Shown here in pieces: positions 35,469 to 43,757 of a stretch of 64,000 nucleotides of DNA. This DNA is from Aeromicrobium erythreum. GTDB taxonomy: Bacteria; Actinomycetota; Actinomycetes; Propionibacteriales; Nocardioidaceae. Numbering within the stretch: position 1 is the stretch's first letter; every line of letters starts with the position of its first letter. Both the position numbers and the translations under genes were made by a program. The stretch is from assembly GCF_001509405.1 (NCBI RefSeq), contig NZ_CP011502.1:868001-932000 (forward strand). The letters run 5' to 3'. The notes under the pieces were generated by a model. It made no database searches, was not told where the DNA came from, and saw nothing but the letters and a program-made list of their open reading frames with translations.

Positions 35469-36455
35469 TCAGGCGACCGGAAGGTACAGACGCCGGGAGC
35501 GAGCGCGCGCGGCCTCGATGCGGGCGACGGTGGACGCCTGGTTCGACCAGTGCAGATCCACCCAGCCCCACCGGGAGACCCCGCGCCACGTGTCACGAAC
35601 CTCGTCCTCACGGAGCTTCTCCTCGACGATCCCCAGGCCGGGGTCCTGCAGGTGCGGGTTCAGGCGTCCGTACTTGATGAGTCCGTCGAACTCGCCGACG
35701 TGGCGATCTGCGGTCCACTCGAAGTCGACGCGTCCGACCCTTCGGCCGTGACCATCGACGATGATGACCTGGAGGTCGGGCAGGTCTGTCCCATGGCGCC
35801 AGAACATCACGAACGAGCGAGCCTCTCCCGCGCTCTCCAGGCGTCCGTCGGCGAGCTGGACGGTCTGGCGCACCGTCTCTGCCCCTGCCCATGACCGGAA
35901 GCGTGCGACCTGCTCGCCGAGCTCGGCCTCGGTCGTCCCGCGAGATCGAAGCGCCGAGCTCAGCGCGACGACGCCCTGCTCCACGCCGGTGAACGCAGCG
36001 ATCTGCAGCGCTGCGATCGATGGGAGGACGGTGGGCACGCCGGCGGCGATGGTGACGTCGTCCGCGCGGAGGTCCGGTTCGTGCCAGACGACCCCCGCTA
36101 TGTGACGCCCTGACCTCCCGTCGGTGCGGGCGAGGTGGATGAGTGAGAGGTCGGTGCCCCAGAGGTCGAGACCGAGCAATGCCGCTGCGGACTGGTGGGT
36201 CGCAACGGCACCGTCGTCAGCGCGCTCGAGCACCGAGCGGGTGAGGATCGCGTGCTTCTGTACGGCGTCGGCATGCTCCCACAAGCCCCGTGGCACGTAC
36301 GTACCGTGGCGCGGCCGTGCGAGCACACCCTCGCGGGTCAGCGAGCAGATGCGCCGTTGGCTGAGTCCCAGCTCGAGCAGATGACGCGTCAGCAGGTAGC
36401 CGCCGTGATGATGGGCGAGTGCGGCGAGCTCGTCGTGAGTCATCCTCCCAACCAA
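35469..36455 (-). CDS. AbiEi-like N-terminus with DUF559/Vsr-like nuclease domain
   Basis: The 328-residue protein begins with a winged-helix segment like the AbiEi antitoxin N-terminus (GGYLLTRHLLELGLSQRRICSL, then LARPRHGTYVPRG). The middle resembles the AbiEi domain (LTRSVLERADDGAVATHQSAA, HIAGVVWHEPDL). The C-terminus has a PD-(D/E)XK/DUF559-like pattern: GRVDFEW, GEFDG (about residue 252), KYGR, then KLREDEVRDTWRG and a final hydrophobic strand. I start at TTG 36455, 2 bases after GGAGAAGG; ATG at 36443 is an alternative but has GGGAGG directly abutting it. No toxin gene is adjacent. Both ends of the gene are bounded by palindrome-tipped inverted arms, so it may be the cargo or the enzyme of a small mobile unit. 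A DNA-cleaving role is inference. Confidence 0.78.
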   Translation of the reverse strand: MVGRMTHDELAALAHHHGGYLLTRHLLELGLSQRRICSLTREGVLARPRHGTYVPRGLWEHADAVQKHAILTRSVLERADDGAVATHQSAAALLGLDLWGTDLSLIHLARTDGRSGRHIAGVVWHEPDLRADDVTIAAGVPTVLPSIAALQIAAFTGVEQGVVALSSALRSRGTTEAELGEQVARFRSWAGAETVRQTVQLADGRLESAGEARSFVMFWRHGTDLPDLQVIIVDGHGRRVGRVDFEWTADRHVGEFDGLIKYGRLNPHLQDPGLGIVEEKLREDEVRDTWRGVSRWGWVDLHWSNQASTVARIEAARARSRRLYLPVA

Positions 36456-36546
36456 GACCTTCTCCAGCTGGAGGAGGAGGCCACGCCGACGCCCTGTGGA
36501 CGAGCTGATCGTCTCCGGTGGGTGCGCGGCGTCTTTGTGGACCAAC

Positions 36547-36630
36547 ACCCCCACGTAAACCGGCTCCGCCCCACGCAAGAATGCGCCTCACGTGCGCGTT
36601 TACGTGGGGCCCCACGTAAACGCGCACGTG
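36547..36630. repeat. Right palindrome-tipped arm of the nuclease-gene module
   Basis: The inner arm (36547-36586) is the inverted counterpart of 35428-35467. It is followed outward by a perfect 42-bp palindrome (36589-36630, centre CCCC between 36609 and 36610) with the same half-site ACGTAAACGCGCA as the left tip. The outer end lies 10 bp from the tetR stop. Confidence 0.88.
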
Positions 36631-36640
36631 CGGGGAGGGG

Positions 36641-37273
36641 TCAGCGGGGGTCGGGCTCGGAGGCGAGGAGGTAGGAGGCGAGGAGGCGCTTGAGCTCGAT
36701 GACGGCCTCGGCGTGGCTCTGGCCGTCGCGGACGGAGAAGTTCAGCATCGAGTAGGTCACGTGCACGAGCACCTCGGCCATGATCTGGCGACGTTCGCGC
36801 GGGGTGCCCGGGGTGAGGGGGGCGAGGAAGCGGGCGACGGCGGCGGCCAGCTCGCGCTCGGTCACGGCGGCGGTCGCGCGGGTCGCGGGGGTCGACTGCA
36901 CGGCCAGCCACACGGCGCGCCGCGACGGGTCGTCGGACCACAGGCCCGCCATGTGGTCGATCATCCGGTCGAGGAAGCGCAGCCAGTCCAGCGACGGGAT
37001 CATCTCCGAGAAGCGGGTGAGCTCCTCGTGCACGGCGACGGCGTCCTGGCGGTCGAGCTCGCAGACGATCACGTACTTGTTCGCGAAGTACTGGTAGAGC
37101 GTGCCCGTCGGCAGCCCCGCGCGCTGCGAGACCTCCTCGCACGTGAACGACTCGAACCCGACGTCGAGCAGCAGGTCGCGCGCCGTGCGCAGCAGCAGCT
37201 CGAACTTGGCCCGACTGCGCTCCTGCGTGGGGCGACGTCGGGGCTCGAGGATCTCGGCGGTCACGCGGCCCAC
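36641..37273 (-). CDS. TetR-family regulator
   Basis: The 210-residue protein has the TetR helix-turn-helix RSRAKFELLLRTARDLLLDVGFESFTCEEVSQRAGLPTGTLYQYF near residues 18-62. Helical ligand domain motifs include LDRMIDHMAGLW and IMAEVLVHVTYSML. Two GTG starts are possible (37273 and 37264). It ends 10 bp from the right arm of the palindrome module. A GTGACC-N8-GGTCAC palindrome lies 40 bp upstream (37313-37332). The target is unknown; neighbours are the APH-like kinase/SDR genes and, beyond the module, FAS-I. Confidence 0.9.
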   Translation of the reverse strand: MGRVTAEILEPRRRPTQERSRAKFELLLRTARDLLLDVGFESFTCEEVSQRAGLPTGTLYQYFANKYVIVCELDRQDAVAVHEELTRFSEMIPSLDWLRFLDRMIDHMAGLWSDDPSRRAVWLAVQSTPATRATAAVTERELAAAVARFLAPLTPGTPRERRQIMAEVLVHVTYSMLNFSVRDGQSHAEAVIELKRLLASYLLASEPDPR

Positions 37274-37312
37274 CCTAGGGGACGCGCGACGACGAGGAGT
37301 GCGTTCCCGGCC

Positions 37313-37332
37313 GTGACCTACTCGCGGGTCAC
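37313..37332. promoter_or_regulatory. Candidate operator GTGACC-N8-GGTCAC
   Basis: This perfect 6+6 palindrome with an 8-bp spacer lies 40 bp upstream of the tetR start and 60 bp past the end of the kinase gene. It is a reasonable autoregulatory site. No second copy was noticed. Confidence 0.35.
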
Positions 37333-37391
37333 CACGCGCTCCGCCGCGACGACGACGGGGCGACGGGGCGACGACGTGGGGGAGCGGCGCC

Positions 37392-38423
37392 TCAGGCCCG
37401 CAGGCCGGCCTGGATGAGCGGCTCGATGAGGTCGCCGATGCCGTCGAAGCCGGCGCCCAGGGTCTGGCCGTGGCTGTGCCGGAAGTGGATGCCCTCGAGG
37501 ATCACGGCGAGCTTGAAGAAGGCGAGCGCCAGGTGGAAGTCGATGTCGGAGACGTCGCGTCCGGACTGCTGTGCGTAGCGCGCCAGCACCTCATCGCGCG
37601 AGAGGTACCCGGGTGCCTGCGCGGCGTCGGTGACCAGCCCGGCCCCGGCGCCTGCGCCCGCCTCCTCGGCCAGCTGCTGGTAGGCGAGCAGCACGGCGAC
37701 GTCGGTGAGCGGGTCGCCGAGCGTGCTCATCTCCCAGTCGAGCACCGCGGTCACCTGGTCACCGCCGTCGGGGCTCGCGTCGACGAGGAGGTTGTCGAGG
37801 CGGTAGTCGCCGTGCACGATCGTGCCCTCACCGGCCGCCGGGATCGACGCGTCGAGGCGCGCGATCAGCTCGTCCATGCCCGGGAGGTCGCGGCTGCGCG
37901 ACGCGTCGAGCTGCTTCTTCCAGCGCCGCACCTGACGCTCGAGGTACCCGTCGGGCCGGCCGAAGTCGCCGAGGCCGACGTCGTCGGGGTCGACGGCGTG
38001 CAGGTCGGCGAGCACGTCGACCATGCGCCCGGTGATGGTCCGCACCCGCTGCTCGCCGAGGGCGGCGAGGTCCGACGCCCGCGCGAACGGCGTGCCGACG
38101 ACGCGCTCCATCACGTAGAACGGCGCCCCGACGACGGTGTCGTCCTGGCAGAGCCCGTAGGTGGTCGGCACGGGGACCGCGGTGTCGGCGAGCGCCGCGA
38201 TGACGCGGTGCTCGCGGCCCATGTCGTGGGCGGTGGCGAGCACGTGCCCGAGGGGCGGCCGGCGGACGATGACGTCGCGACGTCCGTCGGTGACGGCGTA
38301 CGTCAGGTTCGACTTGCCGCCGGTGATGAGCGACGCCTCGAGCGGGCCGACGAGCAGGCCGGGAGCCTGCTCGTCGAGCCAGCGCGCGAAGGCGTCGAGG
38401 TCGAGTCCCTCGGGCGTGCTCAC
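37392..38423 (-). CDS. APH-like phosphotransferase (ACAD10/LvaA kinase-like)
   Basis: The 343-residue protein has an aminoglycoside-phosphotransferase-type kinase fold: LITGGKSNLTYAV (nucleotide loop), DVIVRRPPLG, the GREHRVIAAL helix, catalytic IVHGDYRLDNLLV near residue 203, and metal-binding VLDWEMSTLGDPLTDVA. Closest functional precedents are the kinase domain of ACAD10/11 and LvaA of Pseudomonas putida, which phosphorylate 4-hydroxyacyl-CoAs; that role is inferred. The gene starts 7 bp after the FabG-like SDR on the same strand and is co-transcribed with it behind the shared 17-bp operator. Confidence 0.9.
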   Translation of the reverse strand: MSTPEGLDLDAFARWLDEQAPGLLVGPLEASLITGGKSNLTYAVTDGRRDVIVRRPPLGHVLATAHDMGREHRVIAALADTAVPVPTTYGLCQDDTVVGAPFYVMERVVGTPFARASDLAALGEQRVRTITGRMVDVLADLHAVDPDDVGLGDFGRPDGYLERQVRRWKKQLDASRSRDLPGMDELIARLDASIPAAGEGTIVHGDYRLDNLLVDASPDGGDQVTAVLDWEMSTLGDPLTDVAVLLAYQQLAEEAGAGAGAGLVTDAAQAPGYLSRDEVLARYAQQSGRDVSDIDFHLALAFFKLAVILEGIHFRHSHGQTLGAGFDGIGDLIEPLIQAGLRA

Positions 38424-38430
38424 GGTCGAT

Positions 38431-39189
38431 TCAGTCCTTCGGTCCGCCGGCGACGTAGATGACCTGGCCCGACACGAAGCCGGCGCCCTCGCTCACGAGG
38501 AACGACGCGGTGTGCGCGATGTCCTCGGGCTGGCCGACGCGCTGGACGGGGATCTGCTCGGCGCTGAACTTGATGAAGTCGTCGAACGGGACGCCGATGC
38601 GCTCCGCGGTCGCGGCCGTCATGTGGGTCTGGATGAAGCCCGGGGCGATCGCGTTGGCCGTCACGCCGAACTTGCCGAGCTCGATGGCGAGGGTCTTGGT
38701 GTAGCCCTGCAGACCGGCCTTGGCGGCGGAGTAGTTCGCCTGGCCGCGGTTGCCGAGCGCGGAGGTGCTCGAGAGGTTGACGATGCGGCCGAACTTCGCC
38801 TCGACCATGTGCTTCTGGGTGGCCTTGACGGTGTTGAAGGAGCCGCGCAGGTGGACGGCCATGACGGCGTCCCAGTCCTCGACGGTCATCTTGAACAGCA
38901 GGTTGTCGCGGATGATGCCGGCATTGTTGACGACGACGGTCGGGCCGCCGAGCTCGGCGGTGATCCGCTCGACGGCGGCGTCGACGGCGGCGGGGTCGGA
39001 GACGTCGGCGCCGACCGCGAGGGCCGCGCCACCGGCCGCGGTGATGGCCTCGACGGTGTCGGAGCAGGCGTTCTCGTCGAGGTCGACGACGGCGACGGCC
39101 AGGCCGTCGGCGGCCAGGCGCTGGGCCACGGCGGCACCGATGCCTTGGGCGGCGCCGGTGACGAGGGCGGTGCGGCGGTTCTCGCTCAT
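38431..39189 (-). CDS. FabG-like SDR oxidoreductase
   Basis: The 252-residue classical SDR has TALVTGAAQGIGAAVAQRLA, VVVNNAGIIRDNLLFKM, NLSSTSALGNRGQANYSAAKAGL with the Ser and YxxxK catalytic set, and GFVSGQVIYVAGGPKD. It is close to 3-oxoacyl reductases/3-hydroxyacyl dehydrogenases. A CAGGAG ribosome-binding site lies 6 bases before the ATG, and the 17-bp TetR-type operator lies 14 bp upstream of the start codon. It heads a two-gene operon with the APH-like kinase. Confidence 0.93.
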   Translation of the reverse strand: MSENRRTALVTGAAQGIGAAVAQRLAADGLAVAVVDLDENACSDTVEAITAAGGAALAVGADVSDPAAVDAAVERITAELGGPTVVVNNAGIIRDNLLFKMTVEDWDAVMAVHLRGSFNTVKATQKHMVEAKFGRIVNLSSTSALGNRGQANYSAAKAGLQGYTKTLAIELGKFGVTANAIAPGFIQTHMTAATAERIGVPFDDFIKFSAEQIPVQRVGQPEDIAHTASFLVSEGAGFVSGQVIYVAGGPKD

Positions 39190-39202
39190 GCAGTTCTCCT
39201 GA

Positions 39203-39219
39203 GGTAAGCGCTTGCTTAG
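39203..39219. promoter_or_regulatory. Candidate TetR operator, site 2
   Basis: GGTAAGCGCTTGCTTAG is the exact reverse complement of the element at 22086-22102. It lies just upstream of the SDR ribosome-binding site, where bound protein would block transcription. It links this operon to the tetR/acyl-CoA dehydrogenase locus. Confidence 0.7.
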
Positions 39220-39329
39220 GTCTGGGCTCACGGTAGCGCACGGCGCTCGCCGCGACCAGGGCCCGACCCGGCCCTCGGTCGTCGCCAGGCGCGGCGCGGC
39301 GGCGACGCGCGAGGTGAGTCACAGAAGAT

Positions 39330-39370
39330 GAGGAATCCCTCGGTTTTGGGGTAAGGTTGAGGAAACCCTC
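39330..39370 (+). promoter_or_regulatory. Carboxyltransferase promoter with FAS-type boxes
   Basis: Boxes GAGGAATCCCTC (39330-39341) and GAGGAAACCCTC (39359-39370) flank TAAGGT (39352-39357), a plausible -10. The second box begins 7 bases after the -10 start, as in the FAS-I promoter, and is identical to FAS box 1. The first box is 6 bp further upstream than in FAS. Confidence 0.65.
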
Positions 39371-39387
39371 ATGTTTCAGGAGATCGC

Positions 39388-40931
<1,544 letters not shown>

Positions 40932-40935
<4 letters not shown>

Positions 40936-41186
40936 GCGCCACGACCACCGCGACGGCGAGCGCCGACATCGTCTCCAACGTCTGGAAGCTCGTCACCGAG
41001 ATCGGCGCGCAGGTGCGCCAGGGCGACGTCCTCGCCGTGCTCGAGTCGATGAAGATGGAGCTGCCCGTGCACGCGCCGGCCACTGGCACCGTGGCGGAGG
41101 TGCTCGTCACCGAGGGGCAGATCGTCCAGGAGGGCGACCCCCTCGTCGTCATCGCCACCGCGGACGAGGGGCCGGCTCCCGTCTGA
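40932..41186 (+). CDS. Biotinyl carrier protein, TB7.3-like
   Basis: The 84-residue protein is a single biotinyl domain. The lysine near residue 40 in VLESMKMELPV is the biotinylation site, followed by APATGTVAEVLVTEGQIV and GDPLVVI, the mirrored strands of the domain. It resembles the 71-residue mycobacterial TB7.3 protein. ATG overlaps the accD stop (ATGA), so the carrier and the carboxyltransferase should be made together. A free small carrier is unusual here because actinobacterial carboxylases normally carry the biotinyl domain on the biotin carboxylase (alpha) chain. Confidence 0.9.
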
Positions 41187-41198
41187 GAGCATGCTCGG

Positions 41199-41915
41199 GT
41201 GACCGAGCCGACCACGCCCCTCGTCCACGACCTGCCGATGCGCTGGGCCGACCTCGACCAGCTGGGCCACGTCAACAACGTCACCTACGTCGACTACGCC
41301 GCCGAGGCGCGGGCGGTGCACGTGGCCGACGGCGACCTGCAGGACCGGCGGGCGCGCACCGTGTCGGTGGAGTACCTGCGGCCCCTGCTGCTGAGCAGCA
41401 CCCCCGTGCGCGTGACGTCGACCGACGACGGCGAGCGCCTGGTGCAGGAGATCGCGCCGGCCACGGCGACGACCCCGTTCGCCCGGGCGACCTGGCACGA
41501 CGAGCCGCTGCCCGACCTCGGCCTCGGTGCCTCGGGGGAGACCTACGACCTGCGCGTGCGGCAGAGCGACCTGGGCCCCGACGGCGACGCGACGGTCGAG
41601 GCGCTCTTCGAGTTCGCCCAGGAGGCGCGCATCGTCTCGGTCGTCCGCGTGGCCGGCACCGCGGGGAGCGGTCGGTACGTGGTCGCGAGGGTCGACGTGC
41701 AGCGCGGCGGCCCCTTCACCTGGGGTGCCGTCACCACGCGGGCACGCAGCGTCGTCACGCGCGTCGGACGCTCGTCGTTCACCGTCACCACGCTCTTCGA
41801 CGACGGGCGCCAGGGTCGTGCCGACGCGGTGCTCGTCGGCTTCGACCTCGAGACCCAGACGTCGCGCGTGCTCGGCGCCGAGGAGCGGGCCGTGCTGGAG
41901 GCGCAGCTCAGCTGA
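41199..41915 (+). CDS. Double hotdog acyl-CoA thioesterase
   Basis: The 238-residue protein has two hotdog domains. The first carries MRWADLDQLGHVNNVTYVDYAAEAR, the 4HBT signature with the Asp nucleophile/base. The second begins YDLRVRQSDLGPDG and lacks this motif. It probably hydrolyses acyl-CoA products of the neighbouring carboxylase/FAS pathway, or recycles CoA. It starts with GTG 12 bp after the biotinyl gene and may end that operon. Its 3' end overlaps the converging haemoglobin gene by 8 bp. Confidence 0.87.
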   Translation: MTEPTTPLVHDLPMRWADLDQLGHVNNVTYVDYAAEARAVHVADGDLQDRRARTVSVEYLRPLLLSSTPVRVTSTDDGERLVQEIAPATATTPFARATWHDEPLPDLGLGASGETYDLRVRQSDLGPDGDATVEALFEFAQEARIVSVVRVAGTAGSGRYVVARVDVQRGGPFTWGAVTTRARSVVTRVGRSSFTVTTLFDDGRQGRADAVLVGFDLETQTSRVLGAEERAVLEAQLS

Positions 41916-42300
41916 CGGGCGCGTCGTCGGCGGTGTTCACCATGAACGTCGCCGCGTGCTGCACGTAGGCCCAGAACTGCGCGTCCTGCTCGGGCGTGAG
42001 GTCGACCGCGTCGAGGCCGGCGCGGAAGTGGTGCAGCCAGCGGTCGCGGGCGGCCATCGTGACGGCGAACGGCGCGTGGCGCATGCGCAGGCGCGGGTGG
42101 CCGCGCGTCTCGCTGTACGTCGTCGGGCCTCCCCAGTACTGCTCGAGGAACAGGGTGAACCGCTCGGCCGCCGGCGCGAGGTCCTCCTCCGGGTACATGG
42201 GGCGCAGCAGGGCGTCGGTGGCCACCCCGGCGTAGAAGACGGCGACGATCCGCTCGATGGTCGCGCGGCCGCCGATCTCCTCGTAGAACGTGGTGCTCAC
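41908..42300 (-). CDS. glbO: Truncated haemoglobin, group II (trHbO-like)
   Basis: The 130-residue protein has the 2/2 globin pattern: FYEEIGGRATIERIVAVFYAGVATD with Tyr B10, PRLRMRHAPFAVTMAARDRWLHHF with proximal His F8 and the Trp G8 that marks groups II/III. It binds O2/NO and may handle reactive nitrogen species. It starts with GTG overlapping the mscS stop (GTGA). Coupling with a mechanosensitive channel is probably local operon packing rather than a joint function. Confidence 0.92.
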   Translation of the reverse strand: MSTTFYEEIGGRATIERIVAVFYAGVATDALLRPMYPEEDLAPAAERFTLFLEQYWGGPTTYSETRGHPRLRMRHAPFAVTMAARDRWLHHFRAGLDAVDLTPEQDAQFWAYVQHAATFMVNTADDAPVS

Positions 42301-43214
42301 GGCGCGGGCCTCTCGAACGGGATGGCGCTCGACGGGATGCGGATGCCGGCCTTGTCGAAGCGACGCTTGACGCGCTGGCGCAGCGTGCGGGCCACGAGCC
42401 ATTGCTGCAGCGGGGCGGTCTTCAGGACGACGCGCACGACGACGCCGTCCTTGTCGAAACGCTCCACACCCCACACCTCGGGCTCCTCGATGATGACGCC
42501 GGCGAAGCGGTCCTCACGGTACATCGACTCGGCCTCCTCGGCGAGGATCGACTGCACCTCGTCGAGGTCGGAGTCGTAGTCGACGGTGACGTCGAGGACG
42601 GTGCGCGCCCAGTTCTGGCTCTGGTTGCCGACCCGGAGGATCTCGCCGTTGCGGACGTACCAGACGGTGCCGTTGACGTCGCGCAGGCGGGTGACGCGCA
42701 GGCCGACGGCCTCGACCGTGCCGCTCGCCTCGCCCAGGTCGACGGAGTCGCCGACGCCGTACTGGTCCTCGAGGATCATCGAGACGCCCGCGAGGTAGTC
42801 CTTGACGAGGGTCTGGGCGCCGAAGCCGAGTGCGACGCCGAGGATGCCGGCGCTGGTGAGCAGCGGCGCGATCGGCACGCCGACGACGCCGAGCACCATC
42901 ACGAACGCGACGCCGGCGATGACGAGGCCGACGATCGAGCTCAGCAGGTCGCCCATGGCCTGGGCACGCTGCTTGCGCCGCTCGCCGGAGCCGGGGCGCA
43001 GGTCCGACAGGAGGGCCCCGGCGCGGCTGTTGGCGAGCGCGTCCGGCACCTGCCCCTCGCCGGCTCGCTTGACGACCCGACGGATCGCGCGGCGGGTGAC
43101 CCAGCGGACCACCATCGCCACGAGGAGGATCACGAGGATCTGGGTCCCGCTCTCCATCAGCCGGTCGCCGGTCCAGGCCGACGGCAGGTTCACGTCGAGG
43201 CTCAGCATGGTCAC
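42297..43214 (-). CDS. MscS-family mechanosensitive ion channel
   Basis: The 305-residue protein has an N-terminal helix (ILVILLVAMVVRWVT), a second (LLSSIVGLVIAGVAFVMVL), and the pore helix TSAGILGVALGFGAQTLVKDYLAGV. The beta domain (YGVGDSVDLGEASGTVEAVGLRVTRLRD, RNGEILRVGNQSQ) and a C-terminal alpha/beta vestibule follow. It opens on membrane tension and releases solutes. Start may be GTG 43214 or ATG 43208. It is the promoter-proximal gene before glbO. Confidence 0.92.
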   Translation of the reverse strand: MTMLSLDVNLPSAWTGDRLMESGTQILVILLVAMVVRWVTRRAIRRVVKRAGEGQVPDALANSRAGALLSDLRPGSGERRKQRAQAMGDLLSSIVGLVIAGVAFVMVLGVVGVPIAPLLTSAGILGVALGFGAQTLVKDYLAGVSMILEDQYGVGDSVDLGEASGTVEAVGLRVTRLRDVNGTVWYVRNGEILRVGNQSQNWARTVLDVTVDYDSDLDEVQSILAEEAESMYREDRFAGVIIEEPEVWGVERFDKDGVVVRVVLKTAPLQQWLVARTLRQRVKRRFDKAGIRIPSSAIPFERPAP

Positions 43215-43252
43215 CAGCCTACGGGCGGGGCCAGGGACGATACGATGGCCCC

Positions 43253-43537
43253 ATGAAGGCTCCCGCGCGCATCCTCGCCGTCGTCGTCTCCACGCTCGTG
43301 GTGCTCGGCACGACCTCTGCCACGGCCTGGGCCGACTCGCCCGCCTCCGAGGCCTGGCCCGCCCCGCCGGAGCGCAGCACGCTCGAGTGGATCCTCCTCG
43401 TCGGCGGCGGCACCGTGGGTCTCTTCGTCGTCGTCGCCCTCTTCGGCCTGCTCACGGCGCGCAACAACTACGTGCCCCCGCCGCCGTCCACCGACCTCGA
43501 GGTCGCGCCCGGCAACGAGGCTGCGCACCACCACTGA
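43253..43537 (+). CDS. Small secreted/membrane protein
   Basis: This 94-residue protein is not recognised. It has a signal peptide (MKAPARILAVVVSTLVVLGTTSATAWA, probable cleavage after AWA), a short Pro/Ser/Glu-rich exterior segment, one helix (ILLVGGGTVGLFVVVALFGLL) and a short Pro-rich tail ending in HHH. It is divergent from mscS and followed by a palindrome cluster. Many actinobacteria have such small unknown envelope proteins. Confidence 0.75.
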   Translation: MKAPARILAVVVSTLVVLGTTSATAWADSPASEAWPAPPERSTLEWILLVGGGTVGLFVVVALFGLLTARNNYVPPPPSTDLEVAPGNEAAHHH

Positions 43538-43598
43538 CCGACCCTCACCTCGGCCGGCTCGTCCTCGGCGGGCCGGCCGAGGTGCGTCGTGGGGCGGG

Positions 43599-43747
43599 AG
43601 ATTCCCAGGTGGACCTGGGAATCTTCGCTAGGCGCGAGAATCTCTGGCCAGGCACGGGAATCTCAGCCAGGCACGGAAAGGTACCCGTGCTTCCCTGAGA
43701 TTCCCGTGCTCGGTGGAGATTCCCAGGTCGACCTGGGAATCTCCACC
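43599..43747. repeat. Gene-free inverted palindrome cluster
   Basis: A 26-bp palindrome (43599-43624, arms AGATTCCCAGGT) and a perfect 36-bp palindrome (43712-43747) with the same core form the two ends. Between them a perfect 15-bp inverted repeat (43652-43666 with 43695-43709) and a GCACGG/CCGTGC stem sit at the centre. The design, palindromic tips and inward half-sites, parallels the arms around the nuclease gene at 35-36 kb, with unrelated sequence. It lies between converging genes, 10 bp from the pepN stop. Confidence 0.8.
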
Positions 43748-43757
43748 CTCAAGGAGC

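Noticed and set aside
35469-36455. Complete AbiE toxin-antitoxin system
   Set aside because: The N-terminal part looks AbiEi-like, but no AbiEii-type nucleotidyltransferase toxin gene is adjacent on either side, and the C-terminus looks nuclease-like instead.
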